From positions 310,001 through 374,000 of the forward strand of contig FOHD01000001.1 of the NCBI GenBank assembly GCA_900111695.1: 64,000 bases of DNA. Direction: 5' to 3'. Source of the DNA: Olsenella sp. KH3B4. Lineage in GTDB: Bacteria; Actinomycetota; Coriobacteriia; Coriobacteriales; Atopobiaceae. A program made the translations under genes and the position numbers. The notes beneath the pieces were generated by a model, which was given only the letters and a program-made list of their open reading frames with translations, was not told the origin of the DNA and searched no databases. Shown one piece after another: positions 9,045-17,635 of the stretch. How positions within the stretch are numbered: the first letter of the stretch is position 1; each line of letters opens with the position of its first letter.

Positions 9045-10328
9045 TCAGTCCTTCTCCATTGTTGCCTTGTCCCCCTCAGTGGAAGACCTTGCGGCGTGGT
9101 CGTCTTCATCGAGCCTCTTGCAGTCGCGCACGAAGAACGCCACGAGCGAGAGGACCGCCATGAGGTAGGAGCCCACGCCAACCCAGCTTACACCGTTCAT
9201 CCCAAAGAGGTCCACGATAGGAACGGTGACTACAAGCGAGACCACGGTAGCAACAACGTTGCCAAGGAAGCTTGCCTTGTAGTCCCTGAGCGACAGGAGC
9301 AGGTCGTTCATGAACCAGGCAAAGGCGGTCACAAAGGTGCAGAGTACTGCCGGGCCAAGCAGGTAGCTGTACTCGACGATCTCTTGACCGTAGAGCAGAC
9401 CCAACACCCACTGGCCAAAGAGAAGAATGAGCACGGAGAAGACAATCGTGATACCAACAATGCCCTGGATAGTGCGCCTAAAGAGCTTGAGCGCCGAGGC
9501 CTTGTTGTCCTTGAAGCGCTGAGCAAACTCTCCCATGAGGGGACTGTAGATGTAGGAGGCGCCCATCTGGACGATAGCAGCCGGAGACGCCACCGAGGAG
9601 TAGATGCCCAGGGCAGCCGTGCTCACACTTGCCGCGAGGTACTGCTTGGGCACGGTGAGAACGGCACTCGAGCACACCTGCGCTATGACCAGTGGCAGAA
9701 GCGTTGCAAGCGTCCGAGCGGCGGAGCGCAGGTCGATCACTGGCCTTACGGACTCGAAGCCAGATGCACGAGGCATGTCGTAGACAAAGCAGATGGCAAG
9801 AGTCGCCAGTGCCATGGAGACGCAGGCAAGCTCGAGGGAGTCCGTAAGCCACAGGACGACTGAGAAGAGCGCCAGGTTGGAGACACCCTGTATCATGTAG
9901 GAGCGGCCGATGTAGTCCATGCGAAGGTGACGCTGGTCGATGGCGTGCAAGCCTTCGATGAAGTTTGCCGCGAGCGATGCCACCAGGTAGGCCACAATCG
10001 CCGGCACAGCGTCGAGCGAGCACGTAAGAATGGCATACGCAACGCCCACCGCAAAGGCAAGTGCGCTCGTGAGAAGGCGCAGGCCAACGTACTCGCCGGA
10101 ACTATGCTCGCCGCGGACGTCAGTCACCTGGACCGTGCGCAGACGAAAGTCTGCAAAGGGCGCCACCAGGTTAGAGACGGCCATTGCCAGGGATAGCGCG
10201 CCTGCGGCGTCAAAGCCGTGGGAGAGACGAACAACAGCGATGGTGATGAGGTAGTTGCAGCCCAGCCGCACGATGGAGCCTGCGGAGCTCCAGGCGATGT
10301 TCTTCTTGAGAGAGAGGCCCTCAGCCAT
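9045..10328 (-). CDS. Oligosaccharide flippase (Wzx-like, MOP superfamily)
   Basis: 427 residues from ATG 10328, which lies inside the end of the preceding gene (stop at 10321) behind a GGAGGGAAGAAG site. The protein is hydrophobic with about 12-14 predicted membrane helices and the N-terminal 'LKKNIAWSSAGSIVRLG' pattern of polysaccharide transporters. It should flip a lipid-linked oligosaccharide across the membrane. Translational coupling with the GT2 gene upstream supports a shared pathway. Confidence 0.85.
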   Translation of the reverse strand: MAEGLSLKKNIAWSSAGSIVRLGCNYLITIAVVRLSHGFDAAGALSLAMAVSNLVAPFADFRLRTVQVTDVRGEHSSGEYVGLRLLTSALAFAVGVAYAILTCSLDAVPAIVAYLVASLAANFIEGLHAIDQRHLRMDYIGRSYMIQGVSNLALFSVVLWLTDSLELACVSMALATLAICFVYDMPRASGFESVRPVIDLRSAARTLATLLPLVIAQVCSSAVLTVPKQYLAASVSTAALGIYSSVASPAAIVQMGASYIYSPLMGEFAQRFKDNKASALKLFRRTIQGIVGITIVFSVLILLFGQWVLGLLYGQEIVEYSYLLGPAVLCTFVTAFAWFMNDLLLSLRDYKASFLGNVVATVVSLVVTVPIVDLFGMNGVSWVGVGSYLMAVLSLVAFFVRDCKRLDEDDHAARSSTEGDKATMEKD

Positions 10329-11208
10329 TGATCTTCTTCCCTCCGAACACCGTGTGGTAGGCAACAAATGCGGGAAGCTCGCACAGGGCACCAATCAACT
10401 TGTTGGGAGCCTTGGAGAGGCCGCCCTTCTCCCCCGACATGCGGCAGCCAACAAGATAGAGCGTGGTCTCGCGAAACTTGCCAAGGAGGGTTTGTGAACG
10501 CTGCGCGCAGTAGAGCTTGTGTTTGCGGTAGCCAATGGGGTTCTCGCGCGCGTTCTTCGTGAAGTTCTTGGTAAGACCGTCAGGTAGGTAGTGGCAAATC
10601 GTGAGGATAGTGTTGTCCGTCTTCATGAGGTAGTGTTCGTCGAGACGATAGTACACGGACGTCTCGGCAATGAATTTCTCCCCGGGCGCAACATCATAAG
10701 GGTACTTTCGCAACACCTCGGTCTTGTGGATGAGCGAGGTGTCACCGGCAAAGTGGTACTTCTCGAACAGATCCCAGTATTTGACCTCGGAGACTCCGTC
10801 GGGAATCCAGGTAACCATGGGGGTGCGGTCGTCAGTGCCCCTGAGTGCCACGATGCCGGCTATGCGGCTGTCATCGCGAATCGCCGCATAGTCCTCGACG
10901 ATACGGGCAATGGCCCCGGGCACCAGGTGGTCATCTGAGTCGACGCAGAAGAACAGCGGGCACTCGCAGCAATCGACACCCGTGTTGATGGCACGCGGCT
11001 TCCCACCGTTCTCCTTCTTGACATAGGTGATCTCGACCTTGCCCTCCTGCTTCCAAGAGGCAACCAGCGAGCCGGTGTCATCGGTCGAGCCATCGTCAAC
11101 GATGAGCCACATAAAATCCTGCGAGGTCTGTGCGACCAGGCTCTTGTAGAGCACCGGGAGAATGTAGGCGCGGTTATAGGTTGGCGTGAAGACGCAAACT
11201 GTTTTCAT
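10321..11208 (-). CDS. Family 2 glycosyltransferase
   Basis: 295 residues from ATG 11208 (GGAG seven bases upstream). 'VFTPTYNRAYILP', 'VDDGSTDDT' and 'CVDSDDHLV' mark the nucleotide- and metal-binding parts of the GT-A fold; no membrane helix is seen. Its N-terminal 200 residues resemble the frameshifted GT2 at 12220-13199, so the two are probably paralogues. It lies first in the minus-strand run with flippase and LicD, and divergent from the second licD. Confidence 0.85.
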   Translation of the reverse strand: MKTVCVFTPTYNRAYILPVLYKSLVAQTSQDFMWLIVDDGSTDDTGSLVASWKQEGKVEITYVKKENGGKPRAINTGVDCCECPLFFCVDSDDHLVPGAIARIVEDYAAIRDDSRIAGIVALRGTDDRTPMVTWIPDGVSEVKYWDLFEKYHFAGDTSLIHKTEVLRKYPYDVAPGEKFIAETSVYYRLDEHYLMKTDNTILTICHYLPDGLTKNFTKNARENPIGYRKHKLYCAQRSQTLLGKFRETTLYLVGCRMSGEKGGLSKAPNKLIGALCELPAFVAYHTVFGGKKING

Positions 11209-11367
11209 GCGTATGCTCCGGTCGGATGACAAGATGCAGAGAGCAGCCCCGCTCGGGCATTGAGTTATTGTCGCATGGACAGGCTACCGCCAGCGGCACA
11301 GCGGCCGTCAAACGGAAAATAACCAGAGAGCACTCTTGGCCCGTATGACCCCACATTACAGAGAGCT

Positions 11368-11373
11368 TATAAT
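11368..11373 (+). promoter_or_regulatory. Possible -10 element for licD copy 2
   Basis: A consensus TATAAT lies 37 bases upstream of the licD start, flanked by AGAG and CTCT; a good -35 is not obvious. The 200-base gap 11209-11409 separates two divergent genes and must hold both promoters. Confidence 0.35.
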
Positions 11374-11409
11374 CTCTGGGCACTTGTATATATTCTGAAC
11401 GGGGACACC

Positions 11410-12210
11410 ATGGGACAGAAGCGCATTGACCTCGAAGAGATGAAGGCCATCGAGCTCGACATCATGCGGGAGATCTTCCACGTATGCCACGAAGAGGGAC
11501 TCACGTGTCTCATGGCATACGGCACCCTTTTGGGGGCAATACGTCACCACGGCTTCATCCCCTGGGACGATGACATCGACCTTATCATGCCACGCGATGA
11601 CTACGAGCGCCTCCCGGAGGCGTTTGCGAAGCGCTCTTCCAAGCCGTATTACAACATCATCTGGTATCGAGACCGCTCATCAATCTATCCCTTCATCAAG
11701 GTGGTAGACACGCGCACGGAAGTGGTCGAGCACTACGTCGATGAGCGGTGGTGCCGCACGGGAGTATGGGTAGACGTGTTCCCCATCGACGGCATTGGCC
11801 AGAGCGACAAGCCCTTCGACGAGATGGCCAAATGCACGCGCAAGTATGACTACCTGACCGCAAACATCCACGAGGGTACCTCCGCCCTCAGCATCATTGG
11901 CAAGCGCGTGCTCAAGGCCGTCATGCCCAAGGAGGACATCTACCAGGTTGCTCAGCAGATGGACGAGAACGCGCGGGTGATACCCGTCGAGGGAAGCGAG
12001 GAGGTCGCGAACCTCGCATGGGGCATGGGTCCAAATGAGCGCATCCCCAGCTCCGCCGTAAACGACACCTGCTTGTATAGCTTCGAGGGCGAGCAGTTCG
12101 ATGGGCCGCGAGATTACGACCTTTGCCTCACGCGCTGGTACGGCGACTACATGACCCTGCCCCCAGAGAACGAGCGCCTCCCCCACTACGTCGACGCCCG
12201 CTGGCTCTAG
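11410..12210 (+). CDS. licD: LicD family phosphotransferase (copy 2)
   Basis: 266 residues, ATG behind GGGGAC. It carries 'AYGTLLGAIRHHGFIPWDDD' at about 36-55, followed by 'VWVDVFPIDGIG', the standard LicD core. It differs strongly from copy 1 outside these motifs, so it is not a recent duplicate. It is the only plus-strand gene in the middle of the locus and converges on the broken GT2 gene. A role in attaching phosphocholine or a related group to a surface glycan is inferred from the family. Confidence 0.85.
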   Translation: MGQKRIDLEEMKAIELDIMREIFHVCHEEGLTCLMAYGTLLGAIRHHGFIPWDDDIDLIMPRDDYERLPEAFAKRSSKPYYNIIWYRDRSSIYPFIKVVDTRTEVVEHYVDERWCRTGVWVDVFPIDGIGQSDKPFDEMAKCTRKYDYLTANIHEGTSALSIIGKRVLKAVMPKEDIYQVAQQMDENARVIPVEGSEEVANLAWGMGPNERIPSSAVNDTCLYSFEGEQFDGPRDYDLCLTRWYGDYMTLPPENERLPHYVDARWL

Positions 12211-12219
12211 GGGCAAGAG

Positions 12220-13199
12220 CTAGGACTGGTGACGTATGGTCGCTCGCTGGGCCATACGGAATGCAACGGAAAGAAGGCGCGCGGTTCCCCAGAAGCCGAG
12301 AAGCCGATAGGCAATGGTGGCAAGGTGAACTGAGGGGTCTTCGTCAGCCGCAAGCAGGCTCGGCGCATGGGCGCACATCGCAAGCGAGGTGCGGTCGTCC
12401 TTGCGGCACTCCCCCAGAGACGCAGCCTGGCCCATCCACACAATGAAGGGGTACGCGAGGTAGGCGCGAATAGAGCGAGCCTCACTTCCAGAAAGTCCCA
12501 AGTCGTCAATGACGGCGGTGTGCTTCTCGATGACCTTCGCAAGATCGTCGGTCATACTGCGCGTGATGAGCTTCGATGTCTGTGCGCAGCCGGTCCCCTT
12601 GCGATAGCAGTAAGCATGTCGTAGTCGTCGTCGATTGCGAAGAAGGCCATCGGCTCGGCAACGAACTTCTCGCCGGGGGCGACCTCGTAGGGGTGCCATC
12701 GCACAATGGCCGTGCGATGGATGAGCGAGGTGTCGCCCTTGAAGTGGTACTTGTGGAGAAGGTCCCACATCTTGACCCTCGTCACCCCGGCAGGCATGTG
12801 CGTTCCAAGCGGCGTCTCCTCGTCAGAGCCGCGGAGCGCCACAATGCCCGCGAGCGAAACATCCCCGCGCGCGTGCTGCCAGACGTCGATAATCTGCTCG
12901 ATTGCCATTGTCACCAGATGGTCATCAGAGTCCACCACGAAGAAGAGCTCATCCTCACAGTGCTCCATGCCCATGTTGGCGGCACTCTGCTTGCCGCCGT
13001 TCTCCTGGTGAATGTACGTGATGGGAACCAGGCCCTTGGCTTGCCACCCACGCACGAGCTCCTCGGTACCGTCGGCCGACCCATCATCGACGACAAGCCA
13101 GGAGAAGTCCCGCGACGTCTGCGCCACGAGACTTTCGTAGAGCTTGGGAAGGATATAGGCGCGGTTGTAGGTTGGCGTGAAAACACAGACAGTTGCCAC
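12220..13199 (-). pseudogene. Family 2 glycosyltransferase with frameshift
   Basis: The start is GTG 13199 behind GGAGG. The first frame gives a normal GT2 N-terminus ('VFTPTYNRAYILPK', 'VDDGSADGT', 'VVDSDDHLV') and runs about 200 residues to 'IDDDYDMLT'. It then turns into arginine/serine-rich sequence and stops at 12552. A sensible continuation ('TSKLITRSMTDDL' and 'YLAYPFIVWMG') is found in another frame down to a stop at 12220. One base lost or gained near 12600-12620 explains this. It may be a real pseudogene or a sequence error. Confidence 0.7.
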
Positions 13200-13373
13200 G
13201 GTGACAGGCCTCCGATTGACGGCATGCGCGAGAGCTCCGCGACCCAAATGGAGTGCTCATTCTTGCACGGCTATGTCATCGCGTGATAAGGCCTCGTCAG
13301 AACGGGGACAAAGCTCCAAATATGATGAAGGAGCCCGAAAGGACACAGAGGGCAATGAGCAGAGTCCCATCTC

Positions 13374-14522
13374 CTAGCTTCTGTACATAAGCTCAAAGCT
13401 GCGCTCAAGCGCCTGGACCGTCTGGGACCAGGATAGGTCATCCTCCACGTGCGTTCTAAGCGCCCGAGAGAGTGCCGGCGTCCACGCTGCCAGCGCCTGG
13501 CGAATACCCTCGGCCATGGTGGAGGGCTCGCGGTCTGAGGTGATGGCACCAAACGTATGCCCGTCATGGCAGAGCACCTCGCGCGCACCGCCAACGTCCG
13601 GCACCACGCAAGGCACGCCCCAGGCACCAGCCTCCAGAAGCGACGTGCAGAAGCCCTCCGAGCGCGTGGGTAGGCAGAAGACATCTGCCTGAGAGAGAAG
13701 GGCAGAGAGGTCCGGGTGGCTCAGGTTGCCCACAAGGTGGGCGTTGGCTGGCAAGTCATGTTCGAGCTGGGGGCGCAACGCACCCTCGCCCGCAAGGACG
13801 CAGGCGCACGTCTCCCCCAGCTGACGCACGGCTTCGAGCAGGCGTTCCGGGCCCTTCTCGGGCGCAAGCCTCCCCACAAAGGCAACGAGGGTCGCATCGC
13901 TGGGGATGCCAAGCTCGGAGCGAAAGTCGCGGCCCGAGGACTCCGCCCGGAACGAGGGAGCGTCTATCGCGTTGGGAATGACCAGCGAGGTCTCGATGCC
14001 AAAGTTCGAGAGCCACGCGGCGCTCTTCTCGCTAATGCCCGCGAAGGTCGCGCCGAGACTCACATCCCGGGCAGTCATGCGGCGCTCCCACGCATGGGCC
14101 GCGGCATCGAGCGCCGCCACGCTGCCAAAGGTGAGCCATGCCGAGCCGTGGTCGAGCAGTACGGCTGGAACGCCAAGTTCTCGAGCAAAGCGGAGACCCG
14201 TGACGGACGTGCCGTAAAAGCGGGTGTTTACGAGAACGCGGTCGATGCCCAGGCTGGACACTGCAGCGAGAAGCGCGCGCTCGTGCGACCCATGGCGAGA
14301 GAGCGGGAGCCTTCCGCCCATGAGTTGGATGCTGGGAAGACGCACGATGCGCACGCCGTCATCCTGGGTCTCGACCTCCGGCGCGTCGCCACGCGCCGAC
14401 GTCACGACGCACACCCCGTCCCCACCCAGCACAAGCTGGTGGGCCAGGTTTGCGGTAAACGTCTCGACGCCTCCCACATGAGGAAGGTACTGCGCGGAGA
14501 ATATGGCATACGTGTGTGACAT
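13374..14522 (-). CDS. Family 4 glycosyltransferase
   Basis: 382 residues. 'YLPHVGGVETF' at about 12-22 is the acceptor-side loop. 'FVGRLAPEKGPERLL' and 'LPTRSEGFCTSLLEAGAWG' are the donor-binding C-terminal motifs, with the E-x7-E glutamates of GT4. It is cytoplasmic or membrane-peripheral and transfers a nucleotide-activated sugar to a growing glycan. It starts 9 bases after the nucleotidyltransferase gene and so belongs to the same transcription unit. Confidence 0.9.
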   Translation of the reverse strand: MSHTYAIFSAQYLPHVGGVETFTANLAHQLVLGGDGVCVVTSARGDAPEVETQDDGVRIVRLPSIQLMGGRLPLSRHGSHERALLAAVSSLGIDRVLVNTRFYGTSVTGLRFARELGVPAVLLDHGSAWLTFGSVAALDAAAHAWERRMTARDVSLGATFAGISEKSAAWLSNFGIETSLVIPNAIDAPSFRAESSGRDFRSELGIPSDATLVAFVGRLAPEKGPERLLEAVRQLGETCACVLAGEGALRPQLEHDLPANAHLVGNLSHPDLSALLSQADVFCLPTRSEGFCTSLLEAGAWGVPCVVPDVGGAREVLCHDGHTFGAITSDREPSTMAEGIRQALAAWTPALSRALRTHVEDDLSWSQTVQALERSFELMYRS

Positions 14523-14531
14523 GAGCCCAGC

Positions 14532-15419
14532 TTAGCAGTCGTATGCGGGATCTATAGCCTCGAGCTCGCGGAATGAGTCAATCTCGGTCACGTCTTCAAG
14601 GGAGCACTCGCGCGCGTAGACCTTGTACCTGTCGGCAAAGTACGTGAGCGGCGCCTCGTCCCAGAAGCGCTCCTTGCCGCCCGGCATCGCAAAGGTCGCC
14701 GGGATGTCCTCCGCGAGCCTGGCACCGTCCTCCGGCGTCCAGTAGGAGATGCCGACCATCTGCCAGATGCCGCCCTCGCCACCAATACCCAGGTTCTTGA
14801 TGACGCCGTTCTTGACCTTAAAGCACCAGTCGTCGGAGCGCTCCATGGGAATGCCCAGGTAGTTCGAACGGTCCTGGTAGCGGGTGATGAGCTTGGGGTT
14901 TCTCAGCAGCAGATCTGACTCGAAGACGTAGGCACTCTGGAGATGGTCCTTTGCGGCGACCATGCTCGAGATGTTGTTCGCCTCGTTGTAGAGGGGGTTA
15001 TCAATGAACCTGATCGTGGGGTACTTGTAGAGGAGCTGGTCGAACTGCTCGCCAAGATAGCCCCTCACCACGTAGACCTCGGTGATACCCGCCGCATAGA
15101 CGGCATCCAGGATGGTGTCGATGATGCGCGTGCCACCCACGCGTACGAGCGGCTTGGGGGTGTTGAGCGTAATGGGGACCATGCGGGAGCCAAAGCCGGC
15201 CGCAATGAGCACCGCACGCTTCACGCGATAGGGCTCCAGCGCGTCAAGGCCGTCGTCGGTAACCCTTCTGTCCGCAATGAGGCCAAGGTCAGAAAGATGT
15301 GAGATCGCTTCGTTGACGCTCCCCACGGACATGCCGGTTTCTGCGGCCAGGGCACGCTGGGTGAGCGGGGCCGATGCCGTAGCGATGGTCGAGAGGATGA
15401 GAAACTCCTTGTGTGTCAT
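14532..15419 (-). CDS. Winged-helix/nucleotidyltransferase fusion (LicC-like)
   Basis: 295 residues, ATG 15419 behind GGAGG. Residues 1-60 read as a winged helix ('TQRALAAETGMSVGSVNEAI'). From about 67 a nucleotidyltransferase follows, with the loop 'LIAAGFGSRMVPI', the lysine of 'NTPKPLV', and an acidic site near 'VFESDLLL'. The catalytic part resembles LicC-type CTP:phosphocholine cytidylyltransferases, though sugar nucleotidyltransferases look alike at this level. With the kinase fusion upstream it probably supplies a CDP-activated group to LicD. The DNA-binding domain suggests self-regulation. Confidence 0.8.
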   Translation of the reverse strand: MTHKEFLILSTIATASAPLTQRALAAETGMSVGSVNEAISHLSDLGLIADRRVTDDGLDALEPYRVKRAVLIAAGFGSRMVPITLNTPKPLVRVGGTRIIDTILDAVYAAGITEVYVVRGYLGEQFDQLLYKYPTIRFIDNPLYNEANNISSMVAAKDHLQSAYVFESDLLLRNPKLITRYQDRSNYLGIPMERSDDWCFKVKNGVIKNLGIGGEGGIWQMVGISYWTPEDGARLAEDIPATFAMPGGKERFWDEAPLTYFADRYKVYARECSLEDVTEIDSFRELEAIDPAYDC

Positions 15420-15558
15420 TGCTGAGCTACCTCCAACGGGCTAGTGAGATGGCAAGCGGCAGCGCCACCAGCAAGCTCAAAGAAGCCCCTGCGAGATACT
15501 CCAGCAGAAGCGTCTTTGTTTGTTCGTCGTGTCATGTACTCACCGCCAAGCGTTTGTC

Positions 15559-15599
15559 ATGAACATGTCAACGCTCTGTAAGAGTGCTGACGTGTTCAT
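15559..15599 (-). promoter_or_regulatory. Inverted repeat upstream of the nucleotidyltransferase gene
   Basis: Arms ATGAACATGTCAACGCTCT (15559-15577) and 15581-15599 pair with three mismatches around a three-base centre. The element sits between a candidate promoter (15612-15639) and the gene start, so it can be an operator or a leader hairpin. The TGAACA half-site recurs before the kinase fusion gene. Confidence 0.5.
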
Positions 15600-15611
15600 A
15601 TTACACGCGTG

Positions 15612-15639
15612 CATATAGTGACATGAACGGGATATTCAA
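15612..15639 (-). promoter_or_regulatory. Candidate sigma-70 promoter for the 14532-15419 gene
   Basis: On the minus strand TTGAAT (15639-15634) and TATATG (15617-15612) are 16 bases apart. It reads towards the nucleotidyltransferase gene through the palindrome at 15559-15599. The 270-base gap 15420-15689 contains nothing else I recognise. Confidence 0.45.
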
Positions 15640-15689
15640 ATTTGGATGCGAGGAGCAAGTGCGAAAGCGCCTTCTGCGGCACGCGACGG

Positions 15690-17501
15690 CTACGACGCCT
15701 CGCACTCGCTGCTGGACTCTCCCTCCTCGTACCAGGAAAGCACGCGGTCGACGTTGTCCTGCGCATAGCGGTAGTAGATGAGGAGCCATTCGCCCACGTT
15801 ATCGCCCTCCGCCTCCTTCTCGAGCGACCATACGTACCAGCACCAGCCGGCGAAGACCACGTAGCTCCAGAAGTGACGCCGCTCAAGCGAGGTGGGACGG
15901 TGACCAAAGTAGAAACGCAGGGCATCCTCGGCCTCATCGTCAGAGAGCTCGCAGCACACGGTAAAGGTGCCAAAGTCACTCGCCTCGTCCGACATGCCCG
16001 CGTACTCCCAGTCGATGAGGCTGTACTCGTCCTGCTCGTCGATGAGGAAGTTGAGGTAGAAGAAGTCATTGTGCGAGACGCAGCGAGAGAAGCCATCGCG
16101 CTCAGACAGGCTCTTGAGCCGCAGCACCTTCTCCTTGAGCTCCTCGTAGCCTGGAATCTCAACGGGGCCACGCTTGGTCAGGAGCTTCTCGTAACCAAGC
16201 CCCTCCTCGACAAAGTCAAAGCTGCGATTAAGCGTGGCCTTGCTCTCGTGGAGCCTGCGGCACATCTGCATGGCACGCTTGAGCTGCTCAGGGTCATGTG
16301 GGTCGAGCGGGCGGGCGTTGGGCACAAAGCGAGAGATCTTCCAGCCTTGCCGCTGATCCTCGTAGATGAAGGTGTTATCGATACCAAGCTCGCGCGCAAG
16401 GCGAAGGCCCGCCTCTTCCGCGGCGCGGTCGACCATATTCTCGGTGCCAACACCAGGATGCCGGTAGACGTACTCGCGCTCGTCAGCGCCCTCGCCCACG
16501 GAGAAGTGGCACGAGAGGTTGGTGAGGCCCTGCTTGAGCGGATAGAAGCCATGGATCTGGGACTTCTCGCATCCCAGGACCGAGACAATGTTGTCAAAGA
16601 TGTTTGAGTCGACATTCTCGATGAACGCGGGATCAAAGCCGCTTACCTGGTCGAGGGTGTCAAATTCGTGGATGAAGGCGTCACGGTAGTGGCGGGCGAC
16701 CATGTGTAGCTCGTCTGTATGGGCGCGGAATATGTCCTCCCAGAGCCTGTCGGCCAGCTCTGGCCTGCGCACGGCATCGTCGAGCAGGGGAACGAAGCCG
16801 TTGGAGAACGCACGGTCAAAGTAGGCGTGGCCGAGCATTGTCCAGGCGTCTGCGCCCCCAACGTTAATCCGGGTGATGCGGTCTCCGGGACCCGTGGTCA
16901 CGCACCACTCCTCTGTTGGGCCGCTCACGTACTGCGTGGCGTAGTAGGCCTCGTAGACGTAGTGCTCGAAGGGGTTCTTCTCAAAGTAGTCATCTGACGA
17001 GCACACGTAGGTGTTGTCAAGGCGATTGCGCACGAGCCAGAGGGTGTAGCTGTTGTTCCTGGTGGCATACTGCGGGTTTACCTTGATGCGAACGCCAAAC
17101 TTGCTTGCCAGGTAGAAGAAGTACTCCTTCTTGTAGCCCACCACGACGGTGATGTCAGTGACGCCGGCTTCCTGGAGTTGGCGAATTTGACGCTCGATGA
17201 GTACTTCGCCACGAACACGGAGGAGACCCTTGGGCTTCTCATAGGAGATAGGGGCAAGGCGAGAGGAGAGGCCAGCGGCCATGATGATGGCATTGCCTAC
17301 CTCGTAGGGTTTGAGGGACTTGAGGCCGTCGATGGTAAGCATGCCGTCCTCGACAAGCCCGGCATCCATTGCATCGTGCAGGACAGCGTTCACGGTCCCA
17401 AGAGAGAGGCCAGAGGCACTGCTCAGCTCGCGCTGGGTCATGCGGATTTCTGACTTTGCAAGGACGACAAGGACCTTGAACTTACTTTTGGAGAGCGCCA
17501 T
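15690..17501 (-). CDS. Winged-helix/cytidylyltransferase/choline-kinase-like fusion protein
   Basis: 603 residues from ATG 17501, with GGAGG directly upstream. Three parts are visible. A winged helix fills about 1-62 ('MTQRELSSASGLSLGTVNAV'). A nucleotidyltransferase fills about 65-300 ('IIMAAGLSSRLAPIS', 'YEKPKGLL', acidic 'SSDDYFE'). A LicA/choline-kinase fold fills about 305-590, with the catalytic 'SHNDFFYLNF' and 'LIDWEYAGMSDE'. This would phosphorylate an alcohol such as choline and activate it with CTP in one chain. No choline permease (LicB) gene is seen nearby. Substrate may also be ethanolamine or another amino-alcohol. Confidence 0.85.
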   Translation of the reverse strand: MALSKSKFKVLVVLAKSEIRMTQRELSSASGLSLGTVNAVLHDAMDAGLVEDGMLTIDGLKSLKPYEVGNAIIMAAGLSSRLAPISYEKPKGLLRVRGEVLIERQIRQLQEAGVTDITVVVGYKKEYFFYLASKFGVRIKVNPQYATRNNSYTLWLVRNRLDNTYVCSSDDYFEKNPFEHYVYEAYYATQYVSGPTEEWCVTTGPGDRITRINVGGADAWTMLGHAYFDRAFSNGFVPLLDDAVRRPELADRLWEDIFRAHTDELHMVARHYRDAFIHEFDTLDQVSGFDPAFIENVDSNIFDNIVSVLGCEKSQIHGFYPLKQGLTNLSCHFSVGEGADEREYVYRHPGVGTENMVDRAAEEAGLRLARELGIDNTFIYEDQRQGWKISRFVPNARPLDPHDPEQLKRAMQMCRRLHESKATLNRSFDFVEEGLGYEKLLTKRGPVEIPGYEELKEKVLRLKSLSERDGFSRCVSHNDFFYLNFLIDEQDEYSLIDWEYAGMSDEASDFGTFTVCCELSDDEAEDALRFYFGHRPTSLERRHFWSYVVFAGWCWYVWSLEKEAEGDNVGEWLLIYYRYAQDNVDRVLSWYEEGESSSECEAS

Positions 17502-17537
17502 GGAACCTCCGGCATAGAACACCTTTTGTTAGGCTTC

Positions 17538-17596
17538 AGTATGCCAAAGGTAAGCTGAATGTTCAACAATCTTAGAATTGATAATGTGATGAACAC
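17538..17596 (-). promoter_or_regulatory. Promoter and TGAACA/TGTTCA operator of the kinase fusion gene
   Basis: TTGAAC (17566-17561) and CATACT (17543-17538) are 17 bases apart on the minus strand. The -35 overlaps the half-site GTTCAAC at 17561-17567, and an opposite half-site GATGAACAC lies at 17588-17596. The same half-site type forms the palindrome at 15559-15599. Confidence 0.5.
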
Positions 17597-17635
17597 ATGC
17601 AGACGGCCGCCGGCGGTCGACGTCACGCGGACGTA

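Noticed and set aside
13200..13373. A tRNA or small RNA in the gap before the GT4 gene
   Set aside because: No cloverleaf, terminator or promoter could be drawn.
15642..16607. A 321-codon plus-strand frame opposite the kinase fusion gene
   Set aside because: The minus-strand gene shows active-site motifs for the kinase fold; the plus frame shows none.
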